The translations under genes were made by a program, and so were the position numbers. From Prevotellaceae bacterium UBA4372 (GTDB lineage Bacteria > Bacteroidota > Bacteroidia > Bacteroidales > Bacteroidaceae), in assembly GCA_002391275.1 (NCBI GenBank), contig DGSC01000058.1:1-64000 (forward strand): a stretch of DNA of 64,000 nt, given 5' to 3'. This document shows positions 9,191-18,986 of this stretch, piece by piece; position 1 is the first letter of the stretch, and the number at the start of each line of letters is the position of its first letter. The notes under the pieces were generated by a model, which searched no databases, was not told where the DNA came from, and saw only the letters and a program-made list of their open reading frames with translations.

Positions 9191-11020
9191 ATGCAGAAGA
9201 CCGAAATCGACACAAGCGCACCAGAATTTCAGGCTGCGCTGAATATGATTCGTTACACACAGCACTCCCTGTTTCTTACAGGTAAGGCTGGCACTGGCAA
9301 AAGCACATTCCTCAAGTACGTACGAGACAACACCAAGAAAAAATGTGTCGTGCTGGCTCCTACGGGCATCGCCGCCATTAATGCAGGTGGCGTAACCCTG
9401 CACAGTTTCTTCAAGTTGCCTTTTCATCCGCTCACCCCTGACGATTCCCGATATGCCGGCAGGCGCATACGTGAATTCTTGAAATATAGCAAGGAGCATG
9501 TCAAGCTGCTACAGGAGCTGGAACTTATTATTATAGATGAGATATCAATGGTGCGGGCTGATATCATCGACTTCATTGACCGCATTCTACGGACCTATAC
9601 TCACAACCAACGCGCTCCCTTTGGTGGAAAGCAAATGCTGCTCATCGGCGATGTATTTCAACTGGAACCAGTTGTAAAATCTGATGAGAAAGATATCTTA
9701 AACAGATTCTATAAGTCTCCGTTTTTCTTCTCTGCACACGTATTTAAAGAGATGGAACTGGTGAGCATTGAACTGACAAAAGTTTACCGACAACACGACA
9801 GCTCATTCATACATCTGCTGGACAGGATACGCACAAACACCGCAACCACAAACGACCTTGCGCAAATCAATGTCAGAGCCTCGAAAGGAGAAAGTGCCAC
9901 TATTCCTGACGACAATGCTGCCCAGCTGGCTATCACCTTATGCACAAGGCGAGACGATGTAGATTTCATCAACAACAATATGTTAGCCGCTCTTGACGGG
10001 GATACGATGACGCTGCACGGAAACATAAGTGGCGACTTTCCTCACACGTCTTTGCCCACCCTACTTGATCTCGACATCAAATTAGGAGCCCAAATCATCT
10101 TCGTAAAGAACGACCAGAACCACCAATGGGTCAACGGGACACTGGGAACAATAATAGGTTTTAGCGAAGAGCCTTATGGGCTGATCATCGTTACAGACAA
10201 AGGAGAGGAAGTTCTTGTGGAAGAGGCCATGTGGGCCAATGTAAGATATACCTACAACGAACAAGAGAAGAAAATTGAAGAAGAGCAATTAGGCACATTC
10301 ACCCAGTTCCCGATTCGCTTGGCATGGGCCATCACCATACACAAGAGCCAAGGTTTGACCTTCGATCACGTGGCCATAGATTTCGGAGCTGGTACATTCA
10401 CGGGCGGACAGGCTTACGTAGCCTTAAGCCGATGCCGGTCTCTGGATGGCATAACGCTAAAAAGACCACTTAACACAAGTGATATATTCATCCGCCCAGA
10501 GATAGTTCATTTTGCGAAATATTTCAACAACAGACAGGCATTTGACAGAGCTTTACAAGCCGCAAAAGCCGACATTGAATATAACGAAGCAACGAGAGCT
10601 TTCAGTGAGAACAGGTGGGATGAATTCCTGAAGCATTTCTTCACTGCAATACATGCTCGCTACGACATAGAGAAGCCAGCGGCACAGCGACTCATAAGAA
10701 GGAAATTGAGCTTGATCTCCCGATTGAAAGAGGAAAACCAACAGCTACAAAAGCAATTGAACAAAAGAGCTAAGTTGCTTCAACAATATGCGAAAGAGTA
10801 CTATCTCATGGGCAACGACTGTATCAGCGAAGCTGGAAGCTATGCTGCTGCCAGACGCAATTTTGAGAAAGCCATAGCCCTGTGGCCAGAATTTGAGGCT
10901 GCTCACAAGAGACTCGGCGACTGTCTTGAACACGAAGGATTAAAGGAAGAAGCGAAGAAGCATTGGAATATGGCTGAAAAATTACGCAAAAAGAAAAAAA
11001 AAGAGATAGGCACTCGTTAA
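9191..11020 (+). CDS. Pif1/RecD-like SF1B DNA helicase with a TPR-like C-terminus
   Basis: 609 residues. Helicase motifs are seen in order: motif I GKAGTGKST, PTGIAAINAGG with TLHSFF, the DEIS box LIIIDEISMV, LLIGDVFQLEP, KVYRQHD, and the C-terminal ATPase motifs TIHKSQGLTF and AYVALSRCRS. This is the Pif1/RecD2-like group of 5'-3' helicases. After about residue 500 there is a coiled coil (LKEENQQLQKQLNKRAKL), then a TPR-like helical repeat (AARRNFEKAIALWPEFEAAH) and a Lys-rich end. Three bases separate it from the PBP gene. The cellular role is not known from sequence; DNA repair or replication-fork processing is typical of the family. Confidence 0.88.
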   Translation: MQKTEIDTSAPEFQAALNMIRYTQHSLFLTGKAGTGKSTFLKYVRDNTKKKCVVLAPTGIAAINAGGVTLHSFFKLPFHPLTPDDSRYAGRRIREFLKYSKEHVKLLQELELIIIDEISMVRADIIDFIDRILRTYTHNQRAPFGGKQMLLIGDVFQLEPVVKSDEKDILNRFYKSPFFFSAHVFKEMELVSIELTKVYRQHDSSFIHLLDRIRTNTATTNDLAQINVRASKGESATIPDDNAAQLAITLCTRRDDVDFINNNMLAALDGDTMTLHGNISGDFPHTSLPTLLDLDIKLGAQIIFVKNDQNHQWVNGTLGTIIGFSEEPYGLIIVTDKGEEVLVEEAMWANVRYTYNEQEKKIEEEQLGTFTQFPIRLAWAITIHKSQGLTFDHVAIDFGAGTFTGGQAYVALSRCRSLDGITLKRPLNTSDIFIRPEIVHFAKYFNNRQAFDRALQAAKADIEYNEATRAFSENRWDEFLKHFFTAIHARYDIEKPAAQRLIRRKLSLISRLKEENQQLQKQLNKRAKLLQQYAKEYYLMGNDCISEAGSYAAARRNFEKAIALWPEFEAAHKRLGDCLEHEGLKEEAKKHWNMAEKLRKKKKKEIGTR

Positions 11021-11048
11021 TTTTATTTAATAAAGAGTAGGCAAAACG

Positions 11049-11076
11049 TTTGAATCAAAAATAATGTTTACCTTTG
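11049..11076 (+). promoter_or_regulatory. Bacteroidetes promoter for the GH43-like gene
   Basis: TTTG at 11049-11052 and TACCTTTG at 11069-11076 match the -33 and -7 consensus with 16 bases between them. The ATG at 11109 follows 32 bases downstream. AAAGAGTAGG at 11032-11041 is shared with the lpxD upstream region. Confidence 0.65.
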
Positions 11077-11108
11077 GAGCTACAAACTAACAACAACTTA
11101 TTTTGAAC

Positions 11109-12089
11109 ATGAAACTGGAAACTGCTCTGTGCTTAGCCTCTGCAATAGTCCTAAGCGCCTCATTACAAGCCAAGAAAAAGACGACCGCCTATCTATTCAC
11201 CTACTTTACCGGAAACGCTCCCGAGCAGGAACAGATTTGCTACGCCATCTCTGAAGACGGTTGGAACTATACCCCACTCAATAACGGAAAGCCGATCATT
11301 GATTCTAAGGAGATAGCACTTACTGGATGTGTGCGCGATCCTCATATCCTGAGAGGAAAGAAAGGATGGTTCTATCAAGTGGTAACTGACATGAAATCAA
11401 GCCTGGGATGGAGCAGCAATCGCGGCATGGTGCTCATGCGCTCCAAAGACCTTGTACATTGGCAGCACCATACTGTGCACTTCCCCACCCGATTCAAAGG
11501 CACCATGTTTGAACATGTCACACGCGTATGGGCGCCGCAAACCATCTATGACGACCAAACGGGTAAATACATTGTTTATTTCTCCATACTTACAGACGAT
11601 GGCTCATGCCCCTATGACAGAGTGTATTGGGCATACGCCAATAAAGACTTCAGCGACCTCGAAGGAGAACCACAGCTACTCTTCGACATGAAGAATGCCA
11701 GCATTGATACGGACATCGTAAAAGACGACGAAGGACTGTTTCACATCTTCTTCAAAACGGAAGGAAGCAGACAGAAAGGAATCAAACAATTTATAGCGAA
11801 AGATTTTTACAACGGAAATACTTGGGAGCTACAACCTGGATGGTGTCAAGACACGAATAAACAGGTGGAAGGCTCCGGCGTTTTCCGCCTGCATGATGGA
11901 ACCTGGGTGTTGATGTATGATTGTTACACAAGTGGACACTATCAATTCTGCGAAAGCAAGGATCTTAAAAAGTTCACTCGCGTCAAAGATACTGCAACTT
12001 CAGGTGCCTTTACGCCACGTCATGGAACAGTAATCGCCATAACAGCAAAAGAAGAAGCACGGCTGAAGAAAGCATTCCCTAACGACTAA
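11109..12089 (+). CDS. Secreted GH43-like (five-bladed beta-propeller) glycosidase
   Basis: 326 residues with a signal peptide (MKLETALCLASAIVLSASLQA). Features of glycoside hydrolase family 43 are visible: an Asp in CVRDPHIL near residue 77, WAPQTIYDD, a second Asp in ASIDTDIVKDDEG, and a Glu in QVEGSGVF near residue 254. Members mostly cleave arabinose- or xylose-containing glycans; the exact substrate cannot be read here. The start is the ATG at 11109 rather than the TTG at 11103. It has its own promoter and lies just upstream of the FAS1/SusCD operon, so it may be the enzymatic partner of that locus, but a hairpin separates them. Confidence 0.8.
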   Translation: MKLETALCLASAIVLSASLQAKKKTTAYLFTYFTGNAPEQEQICYAISEDGWNYTPLNNGKPIIDSKEIALTGCVRDPHILRGKKGWFYQVVTDMKSSLGWSSNRGMVLMRSKDLVHWQHHTVHFPTRFKGTMFEHVTRVWAPQTIYDDQTGKYIVYFSILTDDGSCPYDRVYWAYANKDFSDLEGEPQLLFDMKNASIDTDIVKDDEGLFHIFFKTEGSRQKGIKQFIAKDFYNGNTWELQPGWCQDTNKQVEGSGVFRLHDGTWVLMYDCYTSGHYQFCESKDLKKFTRVKDTATSGAFTPRHGTVIAITAKEEARLKKAFPND

Positions 12090-12209
12090 CGTTTAGGAAT
12101 GAGTTTCGTGATCCTTTCATGGACCCGGCCACCAAAAGACATCAGGTCTGCAAAGAAAGGCTTACTTCAAAATAAAAACGGATAAAGTCGGTTTTTGCAA
12201 ATAAAAAAT

Positions 12210-12267
12210 TTGCGCCCTCTCCGCTTTCAAGATGAACACAATGTTCAATTGAGCGAAGAGGGCGCAA
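12210..12267. terminator. Long imperfect hairpin between the GH43-like gene and the FAS1 operon
   Basis: An 11-bp perfect stem (TTGCGCCCTCT at 12210-12220 with AGAGGGCGCAA at 12257-12267) continues inward through CGCT..CAA/TTGAGCG and GAACA/TGTTC, so almost the whole 58 bases can fold into one rod. It is preceded by an A-rich run and followed by GTCGTTTTACC. It may terminate the GH43-like transcript in either direction; because it abuts the next promoter it could also be regulatory. Confidence 0.55.
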
Positions 12268-12282
12268 GTCGTTTTACCTTTG
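12249..12282 (+). promoter_or_regulatory. Probable promoter of the FAS1/SusCD operon
   Basis: TACCTTTG at 12275-12282 is a perfect -7 box. The nearest TTG (12249-12251) is 23 bases upstream, a little farther than usual. It would give a leader of roughly 170 bases before the ATG at 12458. A second weaker box, TAATTTTG, lies at 12346-12353. Confidence 0.5.
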
Positions 12283-12457
12283 TTAAAAATAATTAAATTA
12301 AAGATGAAACTCTTTATCGTGCGCGAGAGTAAAGAAAAAATAACATAATTTTGAGCGCTTGCTGCTGAATTTTAACAGCATTTATAAGCATTCCCATCAT
12401 TTACCAAACTGCGTAAGAAAATCAAAAACAATATTTAACAACTCAATTTCAATGTGT
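12283..12457 (+). other. Long AT-rich 5' leader of the FAS1/SusCD operon
   Basis: No gene is seen here. The sequence is AT-rich and contains a small hairpin (TGCTG at 12362-12366, CAGCA at 12375-12379), with flanking GCTT/AAGC that could extend it. In-frame codons upstream of 12452 (starting at a TTG at 12359) do not look like protein and are better read as untranslated leader. Confidence 0.45.
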
Positions 12458-15454
12458 ATGAAAAACCGCTTTAACACATTCGGCAAACAAGCCATCGTAG
12501 CACTGAGCTTGTTAGCTGCTTGTGGGCTGACGTGGTCTTGCAAGGACGACTATCGTTGGGACGATGAAAAACCAACGTGGTTGAACTCCAGCATCTATGA
12601 AAGCCTCAAAGAACGCGACAACTTCCACACATACCTCCGTCTGCTTGAAGACAAGGATGTGAATATCGAAGGTGTTCGCAATTTGAAAGACATTTTGAGT
12701 AAAACAGGCTCAAAGACGGTCTTCGTAGCTGACGACCAAGCATGGGAGGAATTCTTCAAGCACAATGCGACACTGCCCGAGACAGACTCTTGGCACAATG
12801 CAACAAGCTACGAAAACCTCAGCGCAGCTCAGAAAAAACTGCTCATCAACACGAGCATGCTCAACAATGCAATCGTGATGGAAAACTTGGCCAGTGCCGA
12901 CGGTGATGGAACCAATCCCCCTGTTCGCGGAGAATACATGCGCCGCATTTCAGACTTCAATCTGACGGACTCTGTGACTTTCTTACCTGCAGACCAAGTT
13001 CCCTACACATACAACACTGCAGATATAATTGCAGGACGTGATTATTGGAAAGACTTCAGAGAAGAGAATGGCGGTAACGGCATCTATCTGGTACTCGATT
13101 CAACCGTTAGCATGATGCTCCACTTCACACAGGAGCACATGGCTAACCACCAAATCACCAATGATGACTTCAAGAAATTCATGGGAAGGGAACGCCAGAC
13201 TCGTGACGTACATATCTATGACGCCCGCATCAAGGAACAAAACATCGTTGCCGAGAACGGATACGTCAACGTAACGGAAAAGGTCATCAAGCCGCTCCCC
13301 AACATGGCAGAGGTCATCAGGACGAATGGTCACACCAAGATTTTCAGCCACATGCTTGATCGCCTTTCATTCCCTTATCCGAATGCTGAAGTGACTCAGA
13401 ACTACCAGAAATTGCATCCTGATTTCAAAGGTACGATATACACCAAGAAATATTTCTCAAACCGTGGAGCTAACGGACGTGCTCAGAAATATGGTCCTGA
13501 TGGCAAACTATTTGCCGACGAGGATGGTGAAATCAACCTCCAGTTCGACCCAGGATGGAATGAATTCTTCTTCAACCAGGACAAGAGAGCCGACATGGCT
13601 GCCATGTTCGTACCTAACGACAGAGCTATGATGGAATATTTCTCTGAAGGTGGAGCTGGATGGCAACTGGTGCAAACGTACGCTCCCGATCCTACCGCAG
13701 AAGTTCCTGAAGGCGATTTCGACGCCCTTTATAAGAAGATCGACTGGATTCCGCTTTCCACACTCGACAAGCTGCTGAATGTGATCATGTTTAACTCCTT
13801 CAACAGCTCCGTACCGAGCAAGATGACATCACTTCGCGACTACCAGTCGCAGGAAGAAATGTTTACTCCTGAAGACATAGAACTCATTGACACCTGCATG
13901 ATGGCTTGTAATGGTGCCGTCTATGTCACGGATAAGGTTTACGGACCGGCATCGTATGTGTCAGTGGCTGCTCCAGCCAACATCAGCAAGACGAATCTTA
14001 TCATGAAATGGGCCATCAACAATGGCCAGGACAACGCACATGACCTGATGCACATGAACTATTTTGCATATCTCATGGCTATGCGTTCCCGCTTCACATT
14101 CTTCTTGCCGAGCGACGAAGCTCTAAAAAGATATTATGACCCCATCAGTTTTACCAGTAGAAAGCCCCGTGTCATTCAAATGCAATACACCGGTAAAGGT
14201 GAACTGCCGCTGCAAATAGGTAAGATTCTTTATAGCTACGACCTTGAGAATGGAACCATCGGTACCCTTTACAGACTTGACCAGCTTGAAAAGACTGAGC
14301 TCATCAACCGTTTGAAAGATATCTTGGAAAGCCATACCATCGTCCATGACGATAGGAATCCCATCGACAACGAGGATGAGTACTACATCGCCAAGAACAA
14401 TACCGCATTAAAAGTGACTAAGGATGAAAACAACAATGTCATTAAGGTGCAAGGCGGCTTCCAACTTGAAAATGAGCGCGCAGGAATTACCGGAGGTGAC
14501 CGTGGCACATTAGAAATCGGAGTGGGCTTGTCCAACACGAACCGCATGGCCAATGGTACTACATTTATCATTGATGATTCGCCTATCATTCCTCCCAGCA
14601 AGAGCATCTATGGCATCATAGGTAAAGAGTTCAGCCAAGATTGTTCTGAATTCCTCAGCCTGACGGATATCGATGCCAACGAAGACATTATTAAAGCTTG
14701 TGGCCTGCAGGCTTCAAAATTAGCCGTTTGGGTTAATGGAACATCGTCTGGTGGCGTGGACTTCAATGTTAAGTTCTGGAACAACTATCAATATACGCTT
14801 CTCGTTCCCACCAATGATGCCATTCTGGATGCTGAGGCTAAAGGCCTGCCAACATGGAGGGACATCAGAGCCGATTACGAAAGTCTGCCTGAAGATCCTG
14901 ACAATTCAGAGCTGCGTTTACTCACAGCAGAAGATTCTCTCCGCCTACAGACAAAGATCACATATCTTAACAACTTTATCCGCACACACTTCTTAGACAT
15001 CAGCGTGTTCGAAGACAAGACAGAGTTGCCTGAGAATGAGTTCGTAACATCAAGTTATGACACAGGTAACGGAGTTTTCGTAAAGGTAAATATCTCACGA
15101 AGAAAACAAGATGGCGAAACCCGATTGTTCGTTCGCGACAATTATGGAGGTCCTATACATACCACGGCTGGAAACTTGCGCAACATCATGGCCCGTGACA
15201 TTGTTTGCTTAAAAGACCCGAATGGTAATTACACGGGTAAGAAACAGACACCTACCGGCCAAAACACGATGAATGATATTGTGATGCAGAGCTCAAGCTT
15301 TGCGGTCATACATCAGATTGACGGTGTGCTCAACCATACCGCTCTTGTTGGCGACCGCTATGACAGCACATGGGCAACACCTACCAGCTGCAAACGCTAC
15401 CTCAAAAAGTATAACATCCCATCTGACATCCTAAAATTGAAGCACTATGAATAA
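12458..15454 (+). CDS. Large FAS1 (fasciclin) repeat lipoprotein
   Basis: About 998 residues. The N-terminus has a lipoprotein signal ending in LTWSC, so it is likely anchored to the outer membrane. Four FAS1-type signature strands are visible: KTVFVADDQAWEEF (about residue 86), AAMFVPNDRAMMEYF (about 381), FTFFLPSDEALKRYY (about 546) and YTLLVPTNDAILDA (about 778). FAS1 domains generally mediate adhesion or ligand binding; no catalytic motif is seen. Starts at ATG 12452 and 12458 are both possible; I chose 12458 (MKNRFN) as a normal signal-peptide start. It is the first gene of the seven-gene operon, and its last eight bases overlap the SusC start, which implies tight coupling. Confidence 0.85.
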   Translation: MKNRFNTFGKQAIVALSLLAACGLTWSCKDDYRWDDEKPTWLNSSIYESLKERDNFHTYLRLLEDKDVNIEGVRNLKDILSKTGSKTVFVADDQAWEEFFKHNATLPETDSWHNATSYENLSAAQKKLLINTSMLNNAIVMENLASADGDGTNPPVRGEYMRRISDFNLTDSVTFLPADQVPYTYNTADIIAGRDYWKDFREENGGNGIYLVLDSTVSMMLHFTQEHMANHQITNDDFKKFMGRERQTRDVHIYDARIKEQNIVAENGYVNVTEKVIKPLPNMAEVIRTNGHTKIFSHMLDRLSFPYPNAEVTQNYQKLHPDFKGTIYTKKYFSNRGANGRAQKYGPDGKLFADEDGEINLQFDPGWNEFFFNQDKRADMAAMFVPNDRAMMEYFSEGGAGWQLVQTYAPDPTAEVPEGDFDALYKKIDWIPLSTLDKLLNVIMFNSFNSSVPSKMTSLRDYQSQEEMFTPEDIELIDTCMMACNGAVYVTDKVYGPASYVSVAAPANISKTNLIMKWAINNGQDNAHDLMHMNYFAYLMAMRSRFTFFLPSDEALKRYYDPISFTSRKPRVIQMQYTGKGELPLQIGKILYSYDLENGTIGTLYRLDQLEKTELINRLKDILESHTIVHDDRNPIDNEDEYYIAKNNTALKVTKDENNNVIKVQGGFQLENERAGITGGDRGTLEIGVGLSNTNRMANGTTFIIDDSPIIPPSKSIYGIIGKEFSQDCSEFLSLTDIDANEDIIKACGLQASKLAVWVNGTSSGGVDFNVKFWNNYQYTLLVPTNDAILDAEAKGLPTWRDIRADYESLPEDPDNSELRLLTAEDSLRLQTKITYLNNFIRTHFLDISVFEDKTELPENEFVTSSYDTGNGVFVKVNISRRKQDGETRLFVRDNYGGPIHTTAGNLRNIMARDIVCLKDPNGNYTGKKQTPTGQNTMNDIVMQSSSFAVIHQIDGVLNHTALVGDRYDSTWATPTSCKRYLKKYNIPSDILKLKHYE

Positions 15455-18400
15455 GATAATAAAACTGATTTTGCTTTGGATTGTCTGCCTCATGGCAACA
15501 ACCGCAAATGCACAGCGCATCTCTGGTACAGTGTCAGATGACTTTGATGTTGTACCTGGTGCTAATGTCGTTGAAAAGGACAAGAACAATCGTATTGTCA
15601 GTGCTACGGTTACTGACATGAACGGTAACTTCACATTGAATATCAAGGATCCAGGCAACACCCTGAACGTTTCGTTTATCGGACTAAAGCCCTGGTCACA
15701 GACAATTGGTTCACGAAAGGTATTTAAAATCAAGCTTTCTGACAACGTCAAGACAATGACCGAAGTCGTTAAGGTTGGTAAAAAGAAGCAGCAGTCAGGC
15801 GGTCTGTCTATTCCTGTTCGTGAGTTAGCAGGTGCCACTCAAACCTTTAGCATGGATGAAATGGAAGGTATGGCCTTCGAATCCGTCGACCAGGCCCTGC
15901 AAGGTCAGATTGCAGGTCTCGACATCGTGGCCAACTCCGGTAACCTCGGTTCTGGTACTACCATGCGCCTGCGTGGTACTTCTACTATTAATGGTAATGC
16001 ACAACCGCTGATTGTCGTCAATGACCACATCTTCGAACTTCCCGAAGATGCTCAGACGATAAACTTTGAGGACATGGACAATGAAGAGCAGTTCTCTACC
16101 CTTCTTAACGTTAATCCTGAAGACATCGAAAGTATTGAAGTCTTAAAGGATGCCTCAACAGCAAAATGGGGTTCACGCGGTGCCAATGGTGTCATCGAAA
16201 TTAAGCTACGCCGCGGTCATCGTGGTCCTACAAATGTCACGTTCTCTTATAAATTTAATGGCACTTGGCAACCCGATGGCTATAAGATGCTCGACGGTGA
16301 CGGGTATACAATGATGCTCAAGGAAGCATATTACAACCCTCAGCAGATTCCCACAAGCATCCTTGAGCTTGACTATAACAACAGTTTGGCTGATATCTAT
16401 GGTCACTTCAGCAAAAACACTGACTGGATTGACCAAGTGCGCCAATTTGGTAAGGAACACAAGTGGTACGTGACCCTGTCCGGAGGTGGTGAGAAAGCAA
16501 CTTTCCGTGTCAGCGCGGGTTATGATAAGTCGACAGGCTCCATCATCGCACAGAAACTTAACCGTTTCACCACACAGACAGCGTTGGATTACTGGGTCAG
16601 CGAACGCATTAAGTTTACTTCAAACATCAGCTTGACATTCACAACAAACCACAAGAACAATCCTAACGACATCCTGAACAGAGCATATACCGCAATGCCT
16701 AACATGAGCGTAGATGAACTTATGGCTCAGGAAGTCAACGGACAGCTGACCTACGTACCTACCGGTCGTTATTTCAACATGTTACCTCTCGATTTAACAG
16801 GCAATAATGATAGTCACCACACCAGCTATCAATTGCGTGACATGTTCTTAAATGGTAACCCAGTAGCTTATGCTTATGGAGGATGGAACAAAGAGAACCA
16901 ATACAACCTCACCCCACAGTTTGCTATCGAGTACAAGCTCCTTGGAAAAGATGATGAACATTGGCAGCTAAACTATAAAGGTGATGTACAGCTTAACATA
17001 TACAACACCTCCAACGATAAGTACCTGCCCGCAGAATTGCGTACAATGGACTGGGTCTATGGTGATGAAAACGGACAAAGTTGGGACAACGCAAAGCATA
17101 ACAACAACCGTAACACTGTAGGAAATTACGAATATAAGAGTCTTGAGTTTACGACTCGTCACGATTTAGCTCTCTATCCCAAGTTCAAGAATGAGGATTG
17201 GAGTGCCAGCGCCTTGGCACGTTGGGAGATGAAGAGCGGCCAATCAAGCTCTCAGAACATGGATCTTTGGAATGTTCCGACCGGCATCACAGATCCTACC
17301 GTTGTGGCACTGCTGTCTGGTGCACATGCCACCAACAACGAATGGCGCGATACCAGCTTCTTCTTACAGGCGCACGCGTCTTATAAAAGTAAATATAACC
17401 TCGATGCGAGTGTACGTTGGGATGGTTCTACGGCATTCGGTTCAGGCAACAAGTTCGGCGTATTCCCCTTCATAGGTCTACGTTGGAACATTATTGATGA
17501 GAACTGGATGAAGTGGTCACGCAAAGTAATCAGCATGCTGTCAGTACGTCCCACATGGGGTCTTACTGGTAATACTGGTGGCGGCGGTTTCGACCAATAC
17601 AACCGTTACTATCAGGCTGGCTACTACAACGGACACACGGTCATTATGCCTGAGAACCTTTCTCTTCGTTCTATCCGTTGGGAGAAGACTCGTAAAATGA
17701 ACCTCGGTTTCAACCTCGGACTCTTTGACGACCTTCTCAACTTTGAGCTCGACGTATATGACCACAAGACAACGGACCTGATCATGAAGAACCAGCGTAT
17801 TGCTTCAGCCAATGGCTTCAGCTCGCTGGCTAAGATGAATGGTGGTATCATGCGCAACAAGGGTTGGGATTTGAATTTCCACACCGGATGGTTCGCTAAA
17901 GTAGGTAAGTTCCAGCTCAAGCTCCGCGCCAACATAGCCCAGAACTTTAACGAGGTGGAGAAAATGGATGCCCTCATCCTTGACGCCCTTAACCCCTCTG
18001 ATACCTATCAGCCAGAGAATCTTGAATTCGATAAGCTGCGCCGTATTCAGGTGGGCAATGCCCTCGGTTCTATCTATGGTCTGAAGTACAAAGGTGTCTA
18101 CAAGTACGACTACGACCACAGCGGTTATACACAAGCTTCGTGGTATGCTTACGGCCAATACGAAGTAGATAAACAAGGCAACACCTTCACTAATTTTGAA
18201 GATGCCATCTTACATGGAACTGGCTACGATGCAAGCGGAAACCCAATCAACACGGCTTCAGCAGCTAAACATCGTGGTGAAATTGCTACGTGCCCGATAG
18301 CCTATGATGCTGATGGCAACATGCTGACAGACCAGAAGGGCGAGCCCTTGCCTTTCTACTATTGCTTCAACGAGAGTTACAACAAAACTTTCCAAGGTGG

Positions 18401-18974
18401 TGATGCAATATATGAAGACATCAATCACGACGGACAAATTGACCGCTATGATATCGTCTATCTTGGCAACTCCAACCCCTCCTGCAATGGTGGCTTCGGT
18501 TTCACTATGAAGTGGGATCGCATTCAGCTGAACACAGGTTTCAACTTCCGCCTGGGCAACCAGATTGTGAACCGTGCCCGTGCCAATGCAGAAAGCATGC
18601 GAAGCAACGCCAATCAAAGCTTTGCCACCACTTGGCGCTGGCGTAAGAACGGTGACGAGACTGAAATTCCTCGCGCCTTGAATACGAGCAACTACAGAAG
18701 CTTTAATTCACTGCCTTCTGATCGCTATGTGGAGAATGGCGACTATCTTAGACTTCAATACATACAGTTGAGCTACGACATAGACCCCAAGATTCTGAAG
18801 AAATGGGGTATCCGCCAAGTGAAGTTCTATGCTTCTGCCAACAACCTGTGGGTTTGGAGTAAATACACTGGCACCGACCCTGAAGTCAGTCCTTCTGGAT
18901 TCAGCGTTGCAGTGGACGACAACCGTACACCACGCCCGCGTTCATTCACCGCTAGTATCAACCTTGGTTTCTAA
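15447..18974 (+). CDS. SusC/RagA-type TonB-dependent outer-membrane transporter (first of pair)
   Basis: 1175 residues. A signal peptide (MNKIIKLILLWIVCLMATTANA) precedes a carboxypeptidase-regulatory-like domain (RISGTVSDDFDVVPGANVVE). The plug has the SusC signature IESIEVLKDAS at about residue 230 followed by WGSRGANGVIEI. A large beta-barrel fills the rest and ends in the aromatic tail SINLGF. The plug reads AKWGSRGANG where most SusC proteins have AIYGSR(A/G)ANG. SusC proteins import ligands captured by a partner SusD lid, using TonB energy. The partner starts 12 bases downstream and the upstream FAS1 lipoprotein overlaps its start. Confidence 0.93.
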   Translation: MNKIIKLILLWIVCLMATTANAQRISGTVSDDFDVVPGANVVEKDKNNRIVSATVTDMNGNFTLNIKDPGNTLNVSFIGLKPWSQTIGSRKVFKIKLSDNVKTMTEVVKVGKKKQQSGGLSIPVRELAGATQTFSMDEMEGMAFESVDQALQGQIAGLDIVANSGNLGSGTTMRLRGTSTINGNAQPLIVVNDHIFELPEDAQTINFEDMDNEEQFSTLLNVNPEDIESIEVLKDASTAKWGSRGANGVIEIKLRRGHRGPTNVTFSYKFNGTWQPDGYKMLDGDGYTMMLKEAYYNPQQIPTSILELDYNNSLADIYGHFSKNTDWIDQVRQFGKEHKWYVTLSGGGEKATFRVSAGYDKSTGSIIAQKLNRFTTQTALDYWVSERIKFTSNISLTFTTNHKNNPNDILNRAYTAMPNMSVDELMAQEVNGQLTYVPTGRYFNMLPLDLTGNNDSHHTSYQLRDMFLNGNPVAYAYGGWNKENQYNLTPQFAIEYKLLGKDDEHWQLNYKGDVQLNIYNTSNDKYLPAELRTMDWVYGDENGQSWDNAKHNNNRNTVGNYEYKSLEFTTRHDLALYPKFKNEDWSASALARWEMKSGQSSSQNMDLWNVPTGITDPTVVALLSGAHATNNEWRDTSFFLQAHASYKSKYNLDASVRWDGSTAFGSGNKFGVFPFIGLRWNIIDENWMKWSRKVISMLSVRPTWGLTGNTGGGGFDQYNRYYQAGYYNGHTVIMPENLSLRSIRWEKTRKMNLGFNLGLFDDLLNFELDVYDHKTTDLIMKNQRIASANGFSSLAKMNGGIMRNKGWDLNFHTGWFAKVGKFQLKLRANIAQNFNEVEKMDALILDALNPSDTYQPENLEFDKLRRIQVGNALGSIYGLKYKGVYKYDYDHSGYTQASWYAYGQYEVDKQGNTFTNFEDAILHGTGYDASGNPINTASAAKHRGEIATCPIAYDADGNMLTDQKGEPLPFYYCFNESYNKTFQGGDAIYEDINHDGQIDRYDIVYLGNSNPSCNGGFGFTMKWDRIQLNTGFNFRLGNQIVNRARANAESMRSNANQSFATTWRWRKNGDETEIPRALNTSNYRSFNSLPSDRYVENGDYLRLQYIQLSYDIDPKILKKWGIRQVKFYASANNLWVWSKYTGTDPEVSPSGFSVAVDDNRTPRPRSFTASINLGF

Positions 18975-18986
18975 AACTTGAACGTC

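Noticed and set aside
12359..12457. Extension of the first FAS1 protein to an upstream TTG
   Set aside because: The extra 33 residues do not form a signal peptide and the region looks like untranslated leader; ATG 12458 gives a normal lipoprotein signal.
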